From positions 1 to 64,000 of the forward strand of contig JADIIX010000079.1 in NCBI GenBank assembly GCA_027604505.1: a stretch of DNA of 64,000 bases. The letters are read 5' to 3'. The stretch comes from Gonapodya sp. JEL0774. Its lineage: Eukaryota; Monoblepharomycota; Monoblepharidomycetes; Monoblepharidales; Gonapodyaceae. Shown here piece after piece: positions 12,777 to 24,200 of the stretch. Below the pieces are notes generated by a model. The model was not told the origin of the DNA. It ran no database searches and saw only the letters and a list, made by a program, of their open reading frames with translations. The position numbers and the translations under genes are program-made. How positions within the stretch are numbered: position 1 is the first letter of the stretch; each line of letters begins with the position of its first letter.

Positions 12777-13116
12777 CTGTGACCGGACAAAGAGTGTTTG
12801 CAGACCCCCATATGGAGTGACGTTGCTCCCTGACCGGACATGTCCTCATCCATGCCCGTCTTCAACACGAGTCCATAGCACGAAGCGGCTCGTTCAACCG
12901 CTGGGAACAACTTTACTGGTCTCGTTGAAGCATAAATACATACTTGGGTGCTTGTTTGTTGTTTTGTACAATACCTGCCCCTGCCTCAGTTCTTTGGGAG
13001 GCAAACCCTTGATCACAAGAAAGCCAGGTCCTTGTTTCGGCGATTAAAAATGTCTCCGACGGTTTTAGGAAATCCGAAGCTTCACGTAGCCGTTTCGAAT
13101 CACTGCGTATCAAAGA

Positions 13117-14700
13117 ATGGACGGCCATCGGTACAAGACCGTCGCTTTCTTGTCACTCGCGCTCGTGTTCTGCGGAGTCGCCGTGTCCAACCCGATCCCT
13201 CCTTCACGATGCAATAACTATACGATCCTCGCTGGCACCTACAACGCGGCCTTGCTGCGGTTGGTCCTCGATCCTAACGCTCCTTCGCTCACCTTGGCTG
13301 AAACCATTCCCCTCAACACGTCGAAAGGAGGTCCATTCAATGCGACCAATCCATCGTGGCTGGAACCTCATCCGACAGATCCGAGATTGGCTTTTGCTGC
13401 TGACCAATCCCCGGTCGGAAGGGTCGTCTTGTTCCGCACTAGTTTGAACGGGTCTGTCTCGCATGTCGCGTCTGCTCCCTCAAATGGATACCGCCCTGCT
13501 CATGTCGGTACCACAAAGGACGGAAAGTGGGTTTTTCTGCCTCACTATAACGATGGACACTTTGTGGCCATCCCGGTGGATGTTTCGGCGGGATCGGCGG
13601 CGTTCAACACAAATCATTCGACGCTTCAAGTATACAATGGGACTGGGCCGAATTCAGCGCAAGCAGGGCCACATCTGCATATGGCGGTGAAGCATCCGTT
13701 TTCTGGGCGTGTGTTTGTTGTCGATCTTGGATGTGCGTGTTCTCTCCGTCTTTCTTGGCCGTAAAGGTTACAAACCTCACATTCACTCCCCAACAGCTGA
13801 CCGCATCCATGAACTTCGCCTCAATTCATCCAACTACTGGGTTCCAGTACAGAGCATTGTTGTAAACCCTCCGGGAACTGGACCTCGCCACATGAGGTTC
13901 TCACCAGATGGTAAACCGTTGCACTTTGCACCCTCATCAGAAGTCGGCCTATCTCTCTTTTGCTCATGTTGTGTTTCTCCTCTGCTATAGGCACAAGTGC
14001 TTTCCTGGTCGCTGAACTCGCTTCCACGCTTCACACTTACCGTGTGGCATCCCCACCCAGGGGAAGCGAAGAACCCACCGTGTTCACCGAGGTGACAGTT
14101 ATGAGTGTTGCCCCGCCAGGAGCTCAGAGCTATAATTCAAGCTTACCGCTTGGAGCAGGTGAGATCCTCCTCACAAAAGATGGGACGCAGCTCGCAGTGA
14201 CCATCAGGTGAGAGTACCGGCACTCTGTGCGGGTTCGTCTTGCATCAAATATGCGAAGATTGTTACCTATGCTTAGTGGTGATTAATTTTTTCCTTCAGA
14301 AACGACGCAAACCCGCTTGGTGATGCCATCGGCATGATCTCTCTCGAGAGCCCCTTCTCACCAACCATAGTCGGTTCTCCGACTTTCTACCGAACTGGTG
14401 GAATCCAAGCTCGGGGAATGGAGTTTGACCCTACAGTGCGTACTGCTTCGGGCTTTACTGGCCCCTTGTACAGTGTTCGGTGTTTGTCATCCCTGTCACC
14501 TAGTGCGCTCTGAACTTCTTTCGTTTTGTCCTTCTCCATCTTAATTTCGTCAACAGGACAGGTACCTCATTGCGGGAAACCGCTTTTCTGCATCGATGAT
14601 TGCGTTTGAAAGATTGTCGAACGGTACGCTTCTAGAGCTGGCACGTCTCAACGTTACGCAAGGGACGGAAGTTGCCACGTTCTTATGGGTCAAAGAATGA
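13117..14700 (+). CDS. Secreted lactonase-family seven-bladed beta-propeller
   Basis: Five exons with consistent phases encode a protein of the lactonase/3-carboxymuconate cyclase family (6-phosphogluconolactonase-type propeller). Residues 8-25 are a signal peptide (VAFLSLALVFCGVAVS). Blade signatures follow in order: TILAGTYNAALLRLVLD; NPSWLEPHPTDPRLAFAADQ; RPAHVGTTKDGKWVFLPHYN; GPHLHMAVKHPFSGRVFVVD then, across an intron, LGSDRIHELRLN; GPRHMRFSPDG across the next intron to FLVAELASTLHTYRV; GEILLTKDGTQLAVTIR then NDANPLGDAIGMI; and GIQARGMEFDPT then DRYLIAGNRFSASMIAFERL. The stop is at 14700. Several N-x-S/T sites fit secretion. Ring-opening of lactones is the family's usual role; the exact substrate is unknown, and secreted fungal members are poorly characterised. 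It stands alone, not in an obvious cluster. Confidence 0.85.
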
Positions 14701-15414
14701 AAGGATAACGAGATCGTCAAATCATTCAAATATGTCGCACTGTGCCTCAATTTACCTGGTGCGAGAGAGCACTGCCATGGGAGGTACGGTATGACAAGCA
14801 GACAATTTTCTTGAGATTCTAGAATGAGTTTTCCATATCGCCAATATATCTTTAAGGACATTTAAATTGACCGCCATGGGCTCTGTGGAGAAGTCAACAA
14901 ATGAAACCAGAATCTAAAGCATCTGAACCTGCATATTATTTTATATCGGGAATATTATTTTATATCACCACAAATTTCAAAAGGGGAGGAATAGAGGATC
15001 CGGATCGGTGGGTTCGCCAAAACATGGACGACGCCTCTCGGAGTTGAAAACACAGGTGGCGCGTCAGGTAGGAGAAGGGATTCGTTCCAGCTCAGGAACA
15101 CGTGTCAGATTCATTCCTTTGAGCAAAACGCACTCCCAGCTCCATCGCGTTTTCTTTCTGCCCGAAGAAACGTCGTTTGATCGCGACAGGACATTGGTGG
15201 AACTTCAAATCTAAAGTCATCTCTTTCGTCCTACCCCACCCATCCGTGCGTTTCTCCTATTCAACCGATCAAACTTTCTACCGCGGTGCTGCAGCACTCG
15301 GCAGTCTCTCGGATTTTGAATCCAGTGATCAATCGTATTCTTTGGTCGTGCTCCTGGCTGATTCTTCCACGATTGGGTTCCCACCACCCAAGTAGTCCGA
15401 TTCACATCCAACTA
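14701..15414. other. Intergenic, no gene seen
   Basis: AT-rich just downstream of the lactonase stop (about 14930-14970, likely 3' end region), then mixed sequence that presumably holds the promoter and leader of the HMG-box gene. No frame here has recognisable content. Confidence 0.4.
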
Positions 15415-16762
15415 ATGTCTTTCGGTTTCTCCGGCACCGAGAGTGGGAGTATGGGATATGCAGATATGAACTCTCATGGTGAGCTGGTGGAACGACTTGG
15501 CCATGCTCCGTCAAAGGAGTTAATTCATCACTTCACCCCCAAACTTTCTTGGAACAGCCATCTCAAACCCTACGTTTTTGATCCAACCACCATCGCCAAT
15601 CTTTGGCAGTATCCCGACACACAGTCCTTTTCCGCCTGCTTCGCTCTTTGGAGCCAGGGATATGTCATCAGCTTCATGTCCGCAACCAGGCAGTCACATC
15701 AGTTATCCCGATCGGACGAAGTTCACTGCACCTCTTTGGGCGAACAACAACTCGATACACTCCAACCATGTTATTCATCCTTCATCTTCCCAAAACTTTG
15801 AATCACCTGATCTCACCGAAATCATGCACACGTTCACTTGCGCTTACATCCTGTACTTTGGTGAGGTCAACAAACTCACTGCGGAAGCCCACCCAACATT
15901 GCCATCAGGGGATATACGAACACTCATACGCCAAACCTGGAAACAATTGTCGGATGAATCGCGGAAAATGTACCTTCAACGCGCTTCAGAACTTTCGAGG
16001 GAGGTCACTGTGGAACAACAGGGGGTGCTGCAAAGGTTGGCCCAAACTACGGCGCAGGCGCCGATCTATGACTCGGGTGCTTCTTGCATTCCTGACACCG
16101 TGAACAGGCACTTGGCGCTGAACTCCACTCAAATGCAACCAATGCTTTATCCTGCGCCCTCCCCATCATCCTCCCTGCCCGAAACCGAAATCTCTAATAC
16201 CGATGCTGTTTTTAGTCTCCACGACCAATCTCAATCTTGGACAGGTGCTGGATCATCTCTCCACGTGAACGACACGCCAAACGCCCCTGGAGACGCGTTT
16301 GGAAGTGTCTCGGCACGAAGCGAACTCACTTTCGGCCCTTCGTCGGGAGAAACCCCCGTTTCTGAATCTGACCGCACAAATTCCAGTGGGCAAAAGACAC
16401 TGGCACCACCTCCTGTTTCAGCGAGGCATAAGCGTTCCCGATCCTCGGGTCACTCCTCCGGAGGAGAAGCAACGGACTGCTCTGTCAGCACCGCGACGAA
16501 ATCCAAGACGAGGAAGAAGTCTCGTCGGGACCCTGCTGCTCCAAAACATCCCAGGTCAGCTTTCTTACACTATCTCACCAGTGTTATGCCGTTGTACACG
16601 GAACAACATCGCGGACTCTCCATTGGAATGAAAGCAAGGTTGATCAGCGAAGATTGGAGCAACTTACCGGCGGAGGCAAAGGAAGAGTATGTGAAGCGTT
16701 CGGACTTGGACAAGCAACGTTACCGCGAAGAGAAGGAGGCCATGCAAGAAAGGAATCGATAG
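15415..16762 (+). CDS. Two-HMG-box DNA-binding protein
   Basis: Exon 1, 15415-15478, begins MSFGFSGTESGSMGYADMNS. A 79-bp gtgagc...aacag intron joins in phase 1 to 15558, giving 422 residues. A divergent first HMG box lies at about residues 110-170 (AYILYFGEVNKLTAEAH then IRQTWKQLSDESRKMYLQ). The canonical second box (about 340-410) is at the C-terminus: PKHPRSAFLHYLTSVMPLY, ISEDWSNLPAEAKEEYVKRS and DKQRYREEKEAM. Just before it is a basic stretch (KSKTRKKSRRD), a likely nuclear signal that also binds DNA. The middle is Ser/Pro disordered. HMG boxes bend DNA, and such proteins are transcription or chromatin factors. The sex-locus HMG genes of early fungi sit beside tptA and rnhA, and neither is seen here, so a mating role is not supported. 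A start at ATG 15662 is possible but would discard a well-phased first exon. Confidence 0.8.
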
Positions 16763-18218
16763 GTGGACAGTTTGGTCATGTCGGAACAAGATTTTGGAAC
16801 GCTCACAAACATTGGGCATTCGATACCATATAGTCCGGTATTAGACAGGTTTCTCGTATTATGTACATTTTATATCCATATTTACGATCTCGAGTGCACG
16901 ACAGATGAGAAATCCAAACGCGAACTCGTCTATTCATCTGTTTGGGACTTCGCCCTTTGATGTTCTGCTCTCGCACCAGTGAGTCTATTTGTGCCAAGCA
17001 CCTCGATATGGGCGGCTCAAGTTTGCGGTCCCACCCGCGTCGGTCACTCCACTTGCCCGACCAACATATTATCCCACACAAAGTCACCGCCTCAAATGCT
17101 GATTTTCGAGAAAGAGAGACAAACATGTATGTTGCCAATCTGAGAGGGGAAGAATCGAGGACAGATGAGCAATGTATCAGAAGGGAAGATCTGTCCATCA
17201 GCGTTCATGTTTTGAGTGTTTGGTAGAACTATGGCTTTGGGCATAATCCGATCTTTGGACTTTTCAAATCGCAGAAATCGCAGAACTGGACCACCGACAT
17301 CATGGGTTGGTGATGATAATATATTGCAGCGCAAAACACGGACTAGGACCCATTGGATCGCACATTCCTTTGCGGTAGAATATATAACATTTTTGGGACT
17401 TTCCTGTATGCGATATTTCGATCGTCCAAAATCAATGATGATGCTGGTCAGAGAATTCCCCGAGATGATCATGTTCTCTGCAATTGAGCCTATCGCATTC
17501 TGTGCAGAGACAAAATTTTCATGGATGTGCTCGAACATTCGCTTGCGCAATTTGTCTTTGGGAGGGGGGGGGGGGGGGTGGGCGTGTGTATGGAGAGTGT
17601 GGGGTAGGGGTGAAGANNNNNNNNNNTGTCTCTCTCCGTCTCTGTGCCTCGCCGGCTCTGGCGTCCTCTTTCCCGGTGTCGGGGGGGGGGCGGGGCGCCG
17701 CGCGGGGGGGGGGGCGGGGGGGGGGCGGGGGGCGCCCCCCCCGCCCCCGGGCGGGTGTATGGAGAGTGTGGGGTAGGGGTGAAGAGCGTGTATCGGACAA
17801 AAGGGATCCGGAACGGACCGCCAAGACATATCATAATTTCCTGTTTCCGAGAACTGTCTCATTGTGCTTTCAGCCAAAAAGCGGATCCTTCAAAGTCAGA
17901 GTAGAATTGCTGTGGGGACTCATAAGTACATTTACTTATATTTATGTGGAATGACTTCGGTGTGACCAATGCTGAGATCGCAAAAACGCCAGCCCGACCA
18001 TCGGCGATTGTGGTTAGTCGCATTGGATTTTCAGCCACTTGGTCGCCGGATGCGTATTATTCCAAAAAGGGGTTTTCACGGAGGAACGCATCGGACAAGT
18101 GGGAGGACCCGCTCCTCATTCCACCGAATGAAGAAAATAACCGAGCGATCAACATCACATCGAACATTTTCCAGCGATCGATAACGGTGCTGCGCTTCAC
18201 AGATCGCAGACAGATCGC
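16763..18218. other. Intergenic with poly-G tracts and an assembly gap
   Basis: No convincing gene. From 17562 to about 17755 the sequence is dominated by G and C homopolymer runs, with ten N at 17617-17626. A 31-base sequence (begins GTGTATGGAGAG) occurs at 17586-17616 and again at 17755-17785, immediately before and soon after the N run. Open frames crossing this tract are made by the homopolymers and should not be annotated. The remainder (17800-18218) is ordinary and probably includes the promoter of the pectin methylesterase gene. Confidence 0.6.
17586..17785. repeat. Direct 31-bp repeat flanking gap, probable scaffold artefact
   Basis: The two 31-base copies are identical and sit 169 bp apart, with the N run and G-run-rich low-quality sequence between them. 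This is what is expected when two contig ends that actually overlap are scaffolded with a nominal gap. Poly-G runs are also typical of two-colour Illumina read ends. Genuine G-quadruplex-like sequence cannot be excluded. Confidence 0.6.
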
Positions 18219-21200
18219 ATGAGGATGGGGAGGAGTAACACGTTACTGCTCATTCTCGTTGGGGTGATATCATCCGGCTGCTTGATCGCCGGGTCTCTCG
18301 GACAATCAGCCCCATCAACCATTCAGACCGCGGACTGTTTCGGAGAATCATGTGAGCTCTATCGACAGTTGCTTGAATCATGCACAGTTTTCACATGGCA
18401 ACCCCAGGTGGCGATGCGACGTCCCCGGAGTTGCACAAACGTCAGACGACCCGCACATGCGACTCCATCTACGCCGCGTATCTGGCTGGCACTAAGATGA
18501 CTTCGCAAGATTACAAAGATTGGACGGTGTGTTATTTTTGCCTCGATCTAGCTCAGCTTCATTCTTCTGAATTATCGTGTCATCTCCAGGCATGGTCTTG
18601 CCGGACTTGGTTTCCAAGTGGTGAGTCGACTTCTTTGACACTCACAGTGAATCAATCGACTGGAATTCATGTACGTTACCTCCATCAGGCATAGGGGCTA
18701 CAACCACCAGAACAAAGACAACGAGCAAAACTATCACAACCACTGTCCGCACCTGCGATTCCATCTACGCAGCCTATCGAGCGGGCACCAAGATGACCGC
18801 GAAAGACTACAGCGATTGGAAGGTGATTTTGGACTTTTGCATCTGTCTGGCAAATTTTTCATGGAGATTCACATTCCCCTTTCAGGCGTGGTCGTGCGCC
18901 ACATGGTTCCCGCTTGGTTAGTTCATTCCCTTATCGACCCCTCCCCCATGTCTCCGTGACACCTCTCTCTCACACATTGACTCACCAATAATCCTTTTCA
19001 GGCATTGGAGCTACGACAACCAAAGTGACCACTTCCAAAACGAGGACAACGAGCAAGACCACCACAGCTCGGACCTGCGATTCGATCTACGCTTCCTATG
19101 TGGCGGGAACAAAGTTAACCGCGAAGGATTATAGTGATTGGCAGGTACGCCTGTTTCGTGTCTCCAGTTGGGCCACCAATGCCCCGCTTTGAACTCTTCT
19201 TCTGCGATACTCGTGCTCAGTCATGGAGTTGTGTCACATGGTATCCTCAAGGAATTGGTGCTACTACAACCAGGGTTACTACTACGAAAGTGACTACCTC
19301 GAAAACAGCAACCTCTACCAAGGTTACCACTTCGAAAACAGCAACGTCCACCAAGGTGACCACCTCGAAAACAGCAACCTCTACAAAGGCCACCACTTCG
19401 AAAACGGAGACTGCAACCAAGCAGACCACTTCGAAAACCGCAACCTCTGTGAAGGAGACGACCTCCAAAACCGAGACTGCCACCAAGGAGACCACTTCGA
19501 AAACCGCAACCGCTACGAAGGAGACTACTTCCAGAACAGAGACTGCCACGAAGGTGACCACATCGAAAACAGCAACCGCTACCAAGGTTACTACATCCAA
19601 AACAGAAACTGCGACGAAAGTCACTACGTCGAAGACCTTGACTTCAAGCAAGGTCACGACAACCAAGTCCCAGACCCAGACGAAATCGTAGGTTACCATT
19701 ACTTCAAGAGCACCGACCGACTTGCTGCTTTAACTGTCCATGTACCCTCTCTCACCCAACTATTGCCGCTGTATAGATCATCCACAAAAACTGCCACATC
19801 GACCAAAGTCACTACCACCAAGGTTACCACGACCAAGTTCACCACGACGAAGAAGCAAACCAGTACCAAGACATCGAGTCGGACCACAACGTCTACCACG
19901 TACACTCATGTGGCCAACTATCCGCTCAATGTTCCGCCTTGGGCTATCGTCGTCGCTAAGGATGGCTCGGGACAGTTCACCGATATCCAATCCGCTGTTG
20001 ACTCGATCCCAGCGCACAACAAGGTCGAAAAGGTTATCTACATCAAGGCGGGTCTGTACGACACGTCGCAAATCTGGATTAATAATACGTATATCACCCT
20101 TGGTGAGTGTGGTATAGCGATGCCGCAGAGCACATTTTTGCGCTGACCCAAAGTGGTTCTGTGCAGTGGGCGACGGTATCGGCAAAACGATCATATCGTA
20201 TGGGCTCAACAAGCCTCTTTACGAAGCGATGAACCCTGGGACCACCAGTGGAAGTTTTGAATCAGCGACGGTCAAAGTTCGAGGCAAATTCTTCAAAGCC
20301 TTCGATATCACCTTCCAGAACACTGCGCCAACCAACGCTTCCGGGGTACAGGTAAGAGGTGTCGCTTTTTGTTTTTGTTGTCTCTTCATCATTTTTGCTT
20401 TTTCGGGTGCTTAGGCTCCAGCGTTTTACATGCATGCCGACAATATGTACATTGAGAACTGTGCATTTTATTCCTGGCAAGACACGTTGCTCGATTACAA
20501 GGGCACCAATCACTGGTACAAGAATATTTATGTTTTTGGTGATGGTTAGTCTGGTTAGCCAGTGGGAGAGCGAGCGATAGTGGGGTCTCACAGCGTTGCT
20601 TTTTAAAGTGGACTTTGTGTGGGGTTACGGAAGGTCTATTTTCCAAAACTCGGAGTTCCACGTTGGAAATAGACCGATGCGGGTCAATGGAACGGTGAAA
20701 TCTAGCAAAGGCTATGTCGTTGCGAATGGAGGTACGTGCGTTCTTACCCAACTTGATGTGAGTAACCGGTGCTCATGTCCGTGTATAATTTTTAAGCCAA
20801 GCCCGGTGGCTCCAAAGCAAATTCTTGGTTCTGGATTTACAATAGCTCCATAAGCGGTCCGTTCCCACGCATTTTTAAGCATCGAACGTTGGATCCTCTG
20901 TTGTAACACTTTTGCATTTGCAGCGGATCCCAACACTGACGTCTACCTTGCCCGGCCGTGGGGAACACTCGCCGCTGCGACGTTCCAAAATGTGTACATG
21001 CCTAGCTCGGTTCTTCCTGTGGGATACATCAACATGTCGTCGTTTTATCCCAAAGACACGAACTATTGGGAAGGTGAATTCCGGCAGCCATCGCTTATGT
21101 CTCTTCGTCTGTGAGTGAGAGCTGCGAGACTCAGAAAATTTCCTTCTCCAGTCAATGCTACCAATACTGGACCCGGCGCAGACACCTCGAAAAGAGCTCC

Positions 21201-24200
21201 ATATGTGCATCAAACAAACCACAATCTCACATTCTCCGAATTTTTCACAACGGATACCACGTGGCTCACCTCCGTGACAAAGTATGGTGCCAGCGTTGAC
21301 CAAGGTGCCGGGTACTTCCAACGATGCTGCACGTACTTCGCGCCGCCTGTTGTCGGCGTCCCGGTTGCCGATTACCCTGACAACGTGCTCTCAAATGCTA
21401 TCGTGGTTGCGAAAGATGGCAGCGGCAACTTCACTTCTGTTCAAGCTGCAATTGACAGCGTGCCAAACCCCAATGCTGCCGAGCAGGTCATATATATCAA
21501 AGCCGGTAATTACTCCGACTCTCAGATTGAAATCAACACGGACTACATCACGTTAGGTAATTTTCTGCCCTTCCTCATCGATTGAGGATGTGTTACTGAT
21601 AACGTGTGTGTGTTCTCTCTTCCAAAGTTGGGGACGGTATGAATGCAACAACCATATCATACTATCTCAACAACCGTAAGTAATTTGAACAATCGCAAGG
21701 CAGCACTCTGATTTTTACCGTGGTGGGCCGTCTTCTTTGGCGCATTCATCCCTTATGATCAGCTCTGTGGTCCGCCCTGTACCCCGGCGCTTCAGGCGCC
21801 AGCTTTGAATCCGCTACGGTTAAAGTCCGTGCACGTTACTTCAAAGCATTCGACATCCGCTTCGAAAACACAGCTCCCACGAATACGACCCAAGCTCAAG
21901 CACCTGCGTTCTATGTCAATGGCGACAATGTGAGTCTGCTCCGTTGTTAAGATCCGTGCCACCATGGGCCACATCCTCTTTGGTGCAGAGCTACGTTGAG
22001 AACTGTGCCTTCTATTCGTGGCAAGACACTCTTCTAAGTTACAAAGGAACAAACCAGGTCTTTAACAACGTGAGTGTTTGTCAATCACGACCATTGTTTT
22101 AAATCAAATTAAATCTCTTCGTGCTCTCTCTTTACGCACTCAGTGTTACATTTTTGGAGACGGTGAGGATTCGTCTCGGACTCAGAAATCGTGCACGCAG
22201 AGTATTTTCTCACCGACTCTCCGTCGCCTGTTTTTAATTTTAGTGGATTTCATATGGGGTTATGGCCGAGCCATGTTTGTTAACTCCGAGTTCCATGTGG
22301 GCAACCGAGCTCTCCGATTGAGTGGATCGAACGCGGCTTGGAAGGGATATGTTGTCGCATCGGGAGCAAACGATGGAACGTACGCGAACTCAGCATTTTG
22401 GCTCGTCAACAGTAGCATCTCAGGTAAAGATCATGTTACGCTGATCCCGATTCTTTGATAACAGCTTACCTGTATCGGACTGGTAGCCGATAATGGAGTC
22501 AACGTTTATCTGGGTCGGCCTTGGGGAAACCGACCTGCGGCAACATTTCAGGGTATTTTTATGCCAGGGTCGGTGAGTTGAAACTAAGGCTCGGTGGAAG
22601 CCATGATGATGTGATTGCAACTCGTTATTGACTTACTGTGCGTTCTAAGGTTGATCCAACAGGCTTCATCCCAATGTCGACTGCACCAGCAACAACCGAG
22701 TACTACGAAGTCAATACGACAAACACTGGACCCGGAGCCGACACCTCGCAGAGGGTGTCATGGGTGCACCAGACGAGCAAAGGCTTGACATTCGATGCAT
22801 TCTTCACTAGCGGCACATCTTGGCTAAAATCCGTGTCTAAGTATGGGGCTAGTGTCAAGCAAGGAAGCGGATATTTCCAAAGATGCTGCAGTGGAAACTA
22901 CACAGATCCTTCGACCATTCCAGCCACCACTGTCACAGGGTATCCCGCCAACGTTCTTTCAAATGCAATCGTGGTTGCCCTGGATGGTTCTGGAAATTTC
23001 ACGTCGATTCAAGCGGCTATTGACTCGGTGACGGTAACGAACAAAGAGCAAGTCATTTACATCAAAGCTGGTAGCTACGCTGGGTCTCAAGTTACCATCA
23101 CCAAAAATTATATAACGTTGGGTAAGTCATAATCTTCTCAGTTGAATCGGGTCAGTGCAGTGAGCCTTTCGTTTGATTCCAGTGGGTGACGGAATCGGTC
23201 GAACCATCATCACAAACAAGTACAACAATCCTATGTGGGCTGCGGATCATCCTGGCCAAAGCGGCGCAAGCGCTTACTGTGCTACAGTTCGCGTCACTGC
23301 TTCCTATTTCAAAGCATTCGATCTCACCTTTGAGAACACTGCGACATCGGACCAAGCACCAGCATTCTATATTCAAGGTAATAATCTGTACATCGAAAAT
23401 GTTGCTTTCCTATCTTGGCAGGACACCCTCCTCTCTTGGACTGGAAGTAACCAAGTATTCAACAATGTGGGTCCAAAGTATCTCCGGAAGATATGCTCAA
23501 ATCGCCGATGTATCCAACGCCACTTCCTTTTCTTCTATTCACCAAACCTATGCTCTATTTAGTGTTACATTCGTGGTGATGGTGGGATTCACGTGTCTTT
23601 CATACACTGTCCAGTACACTCACATCCAATTCGTTTATTCCGCTCTCACTCGACACAGTTGATTTCATCTGGGGGTGCGTTTCTCGATCATTTTTTACTG
23701 CAAAAGCACTCTAAAAATTTCGTCTGGCATAGTTATGGAAGGGCCGTGTTCCAGAACTGCCAGTTCCATGTTGGCAATAGGCCGCTCACCCTCTATGGCA
23801 CTAATACAGAGTGAGTACGCCGGGGGTTTGGGACTAATCGGTTGAGTCAATGACAATCGCAACTGAAACAAATTCGTAGTTGGTGGGGATCTGTGGTAGC
23901 AAACGGTGCAACTCCAACATCGTACTCGACCTCTTGCTTCTGGATGTACAATTCGACGATAAGCTGTAGGTTTTGAACGTTTTGAGCCCTGATTTATCAC
24001 ACGTGTTCATGTTTTGTTCGACTCCGAAAATGTAGCGGATGTGCGTACCACGGCATATCTTGGCAGGAATTGGGGAACACTTCCTTGCGCGTACTTCCAG
24101 TCAGTCATCATGCCTGCGTCAGTTCCGGCGGTGGGATACTCAGCGATGACTTCGGGTAACATCTCTACCAATTACTTCGAAGTTCAAGGCACCAATACCG

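Noticed and set aside
15415-16762. Mating-type (sex) locus
   Set aside because: An HMG box alone is not enough; the usual neighbours of early-fungal sex loci (triose-phosphate transporter, RNA helicase) are absent.
17216-17877. Open frames on both strands crossing the N run
   Set aside because: They are created by G/C homopolymers and include undetermined residues, with no conserved motif.
19247-19699. Long Val-rich open frame on the minus strand
   Set aside because: It is the complement of the Thr/Lys minisatellite of the esterase gene; the repeat keeps all frames open and there is no independent support.
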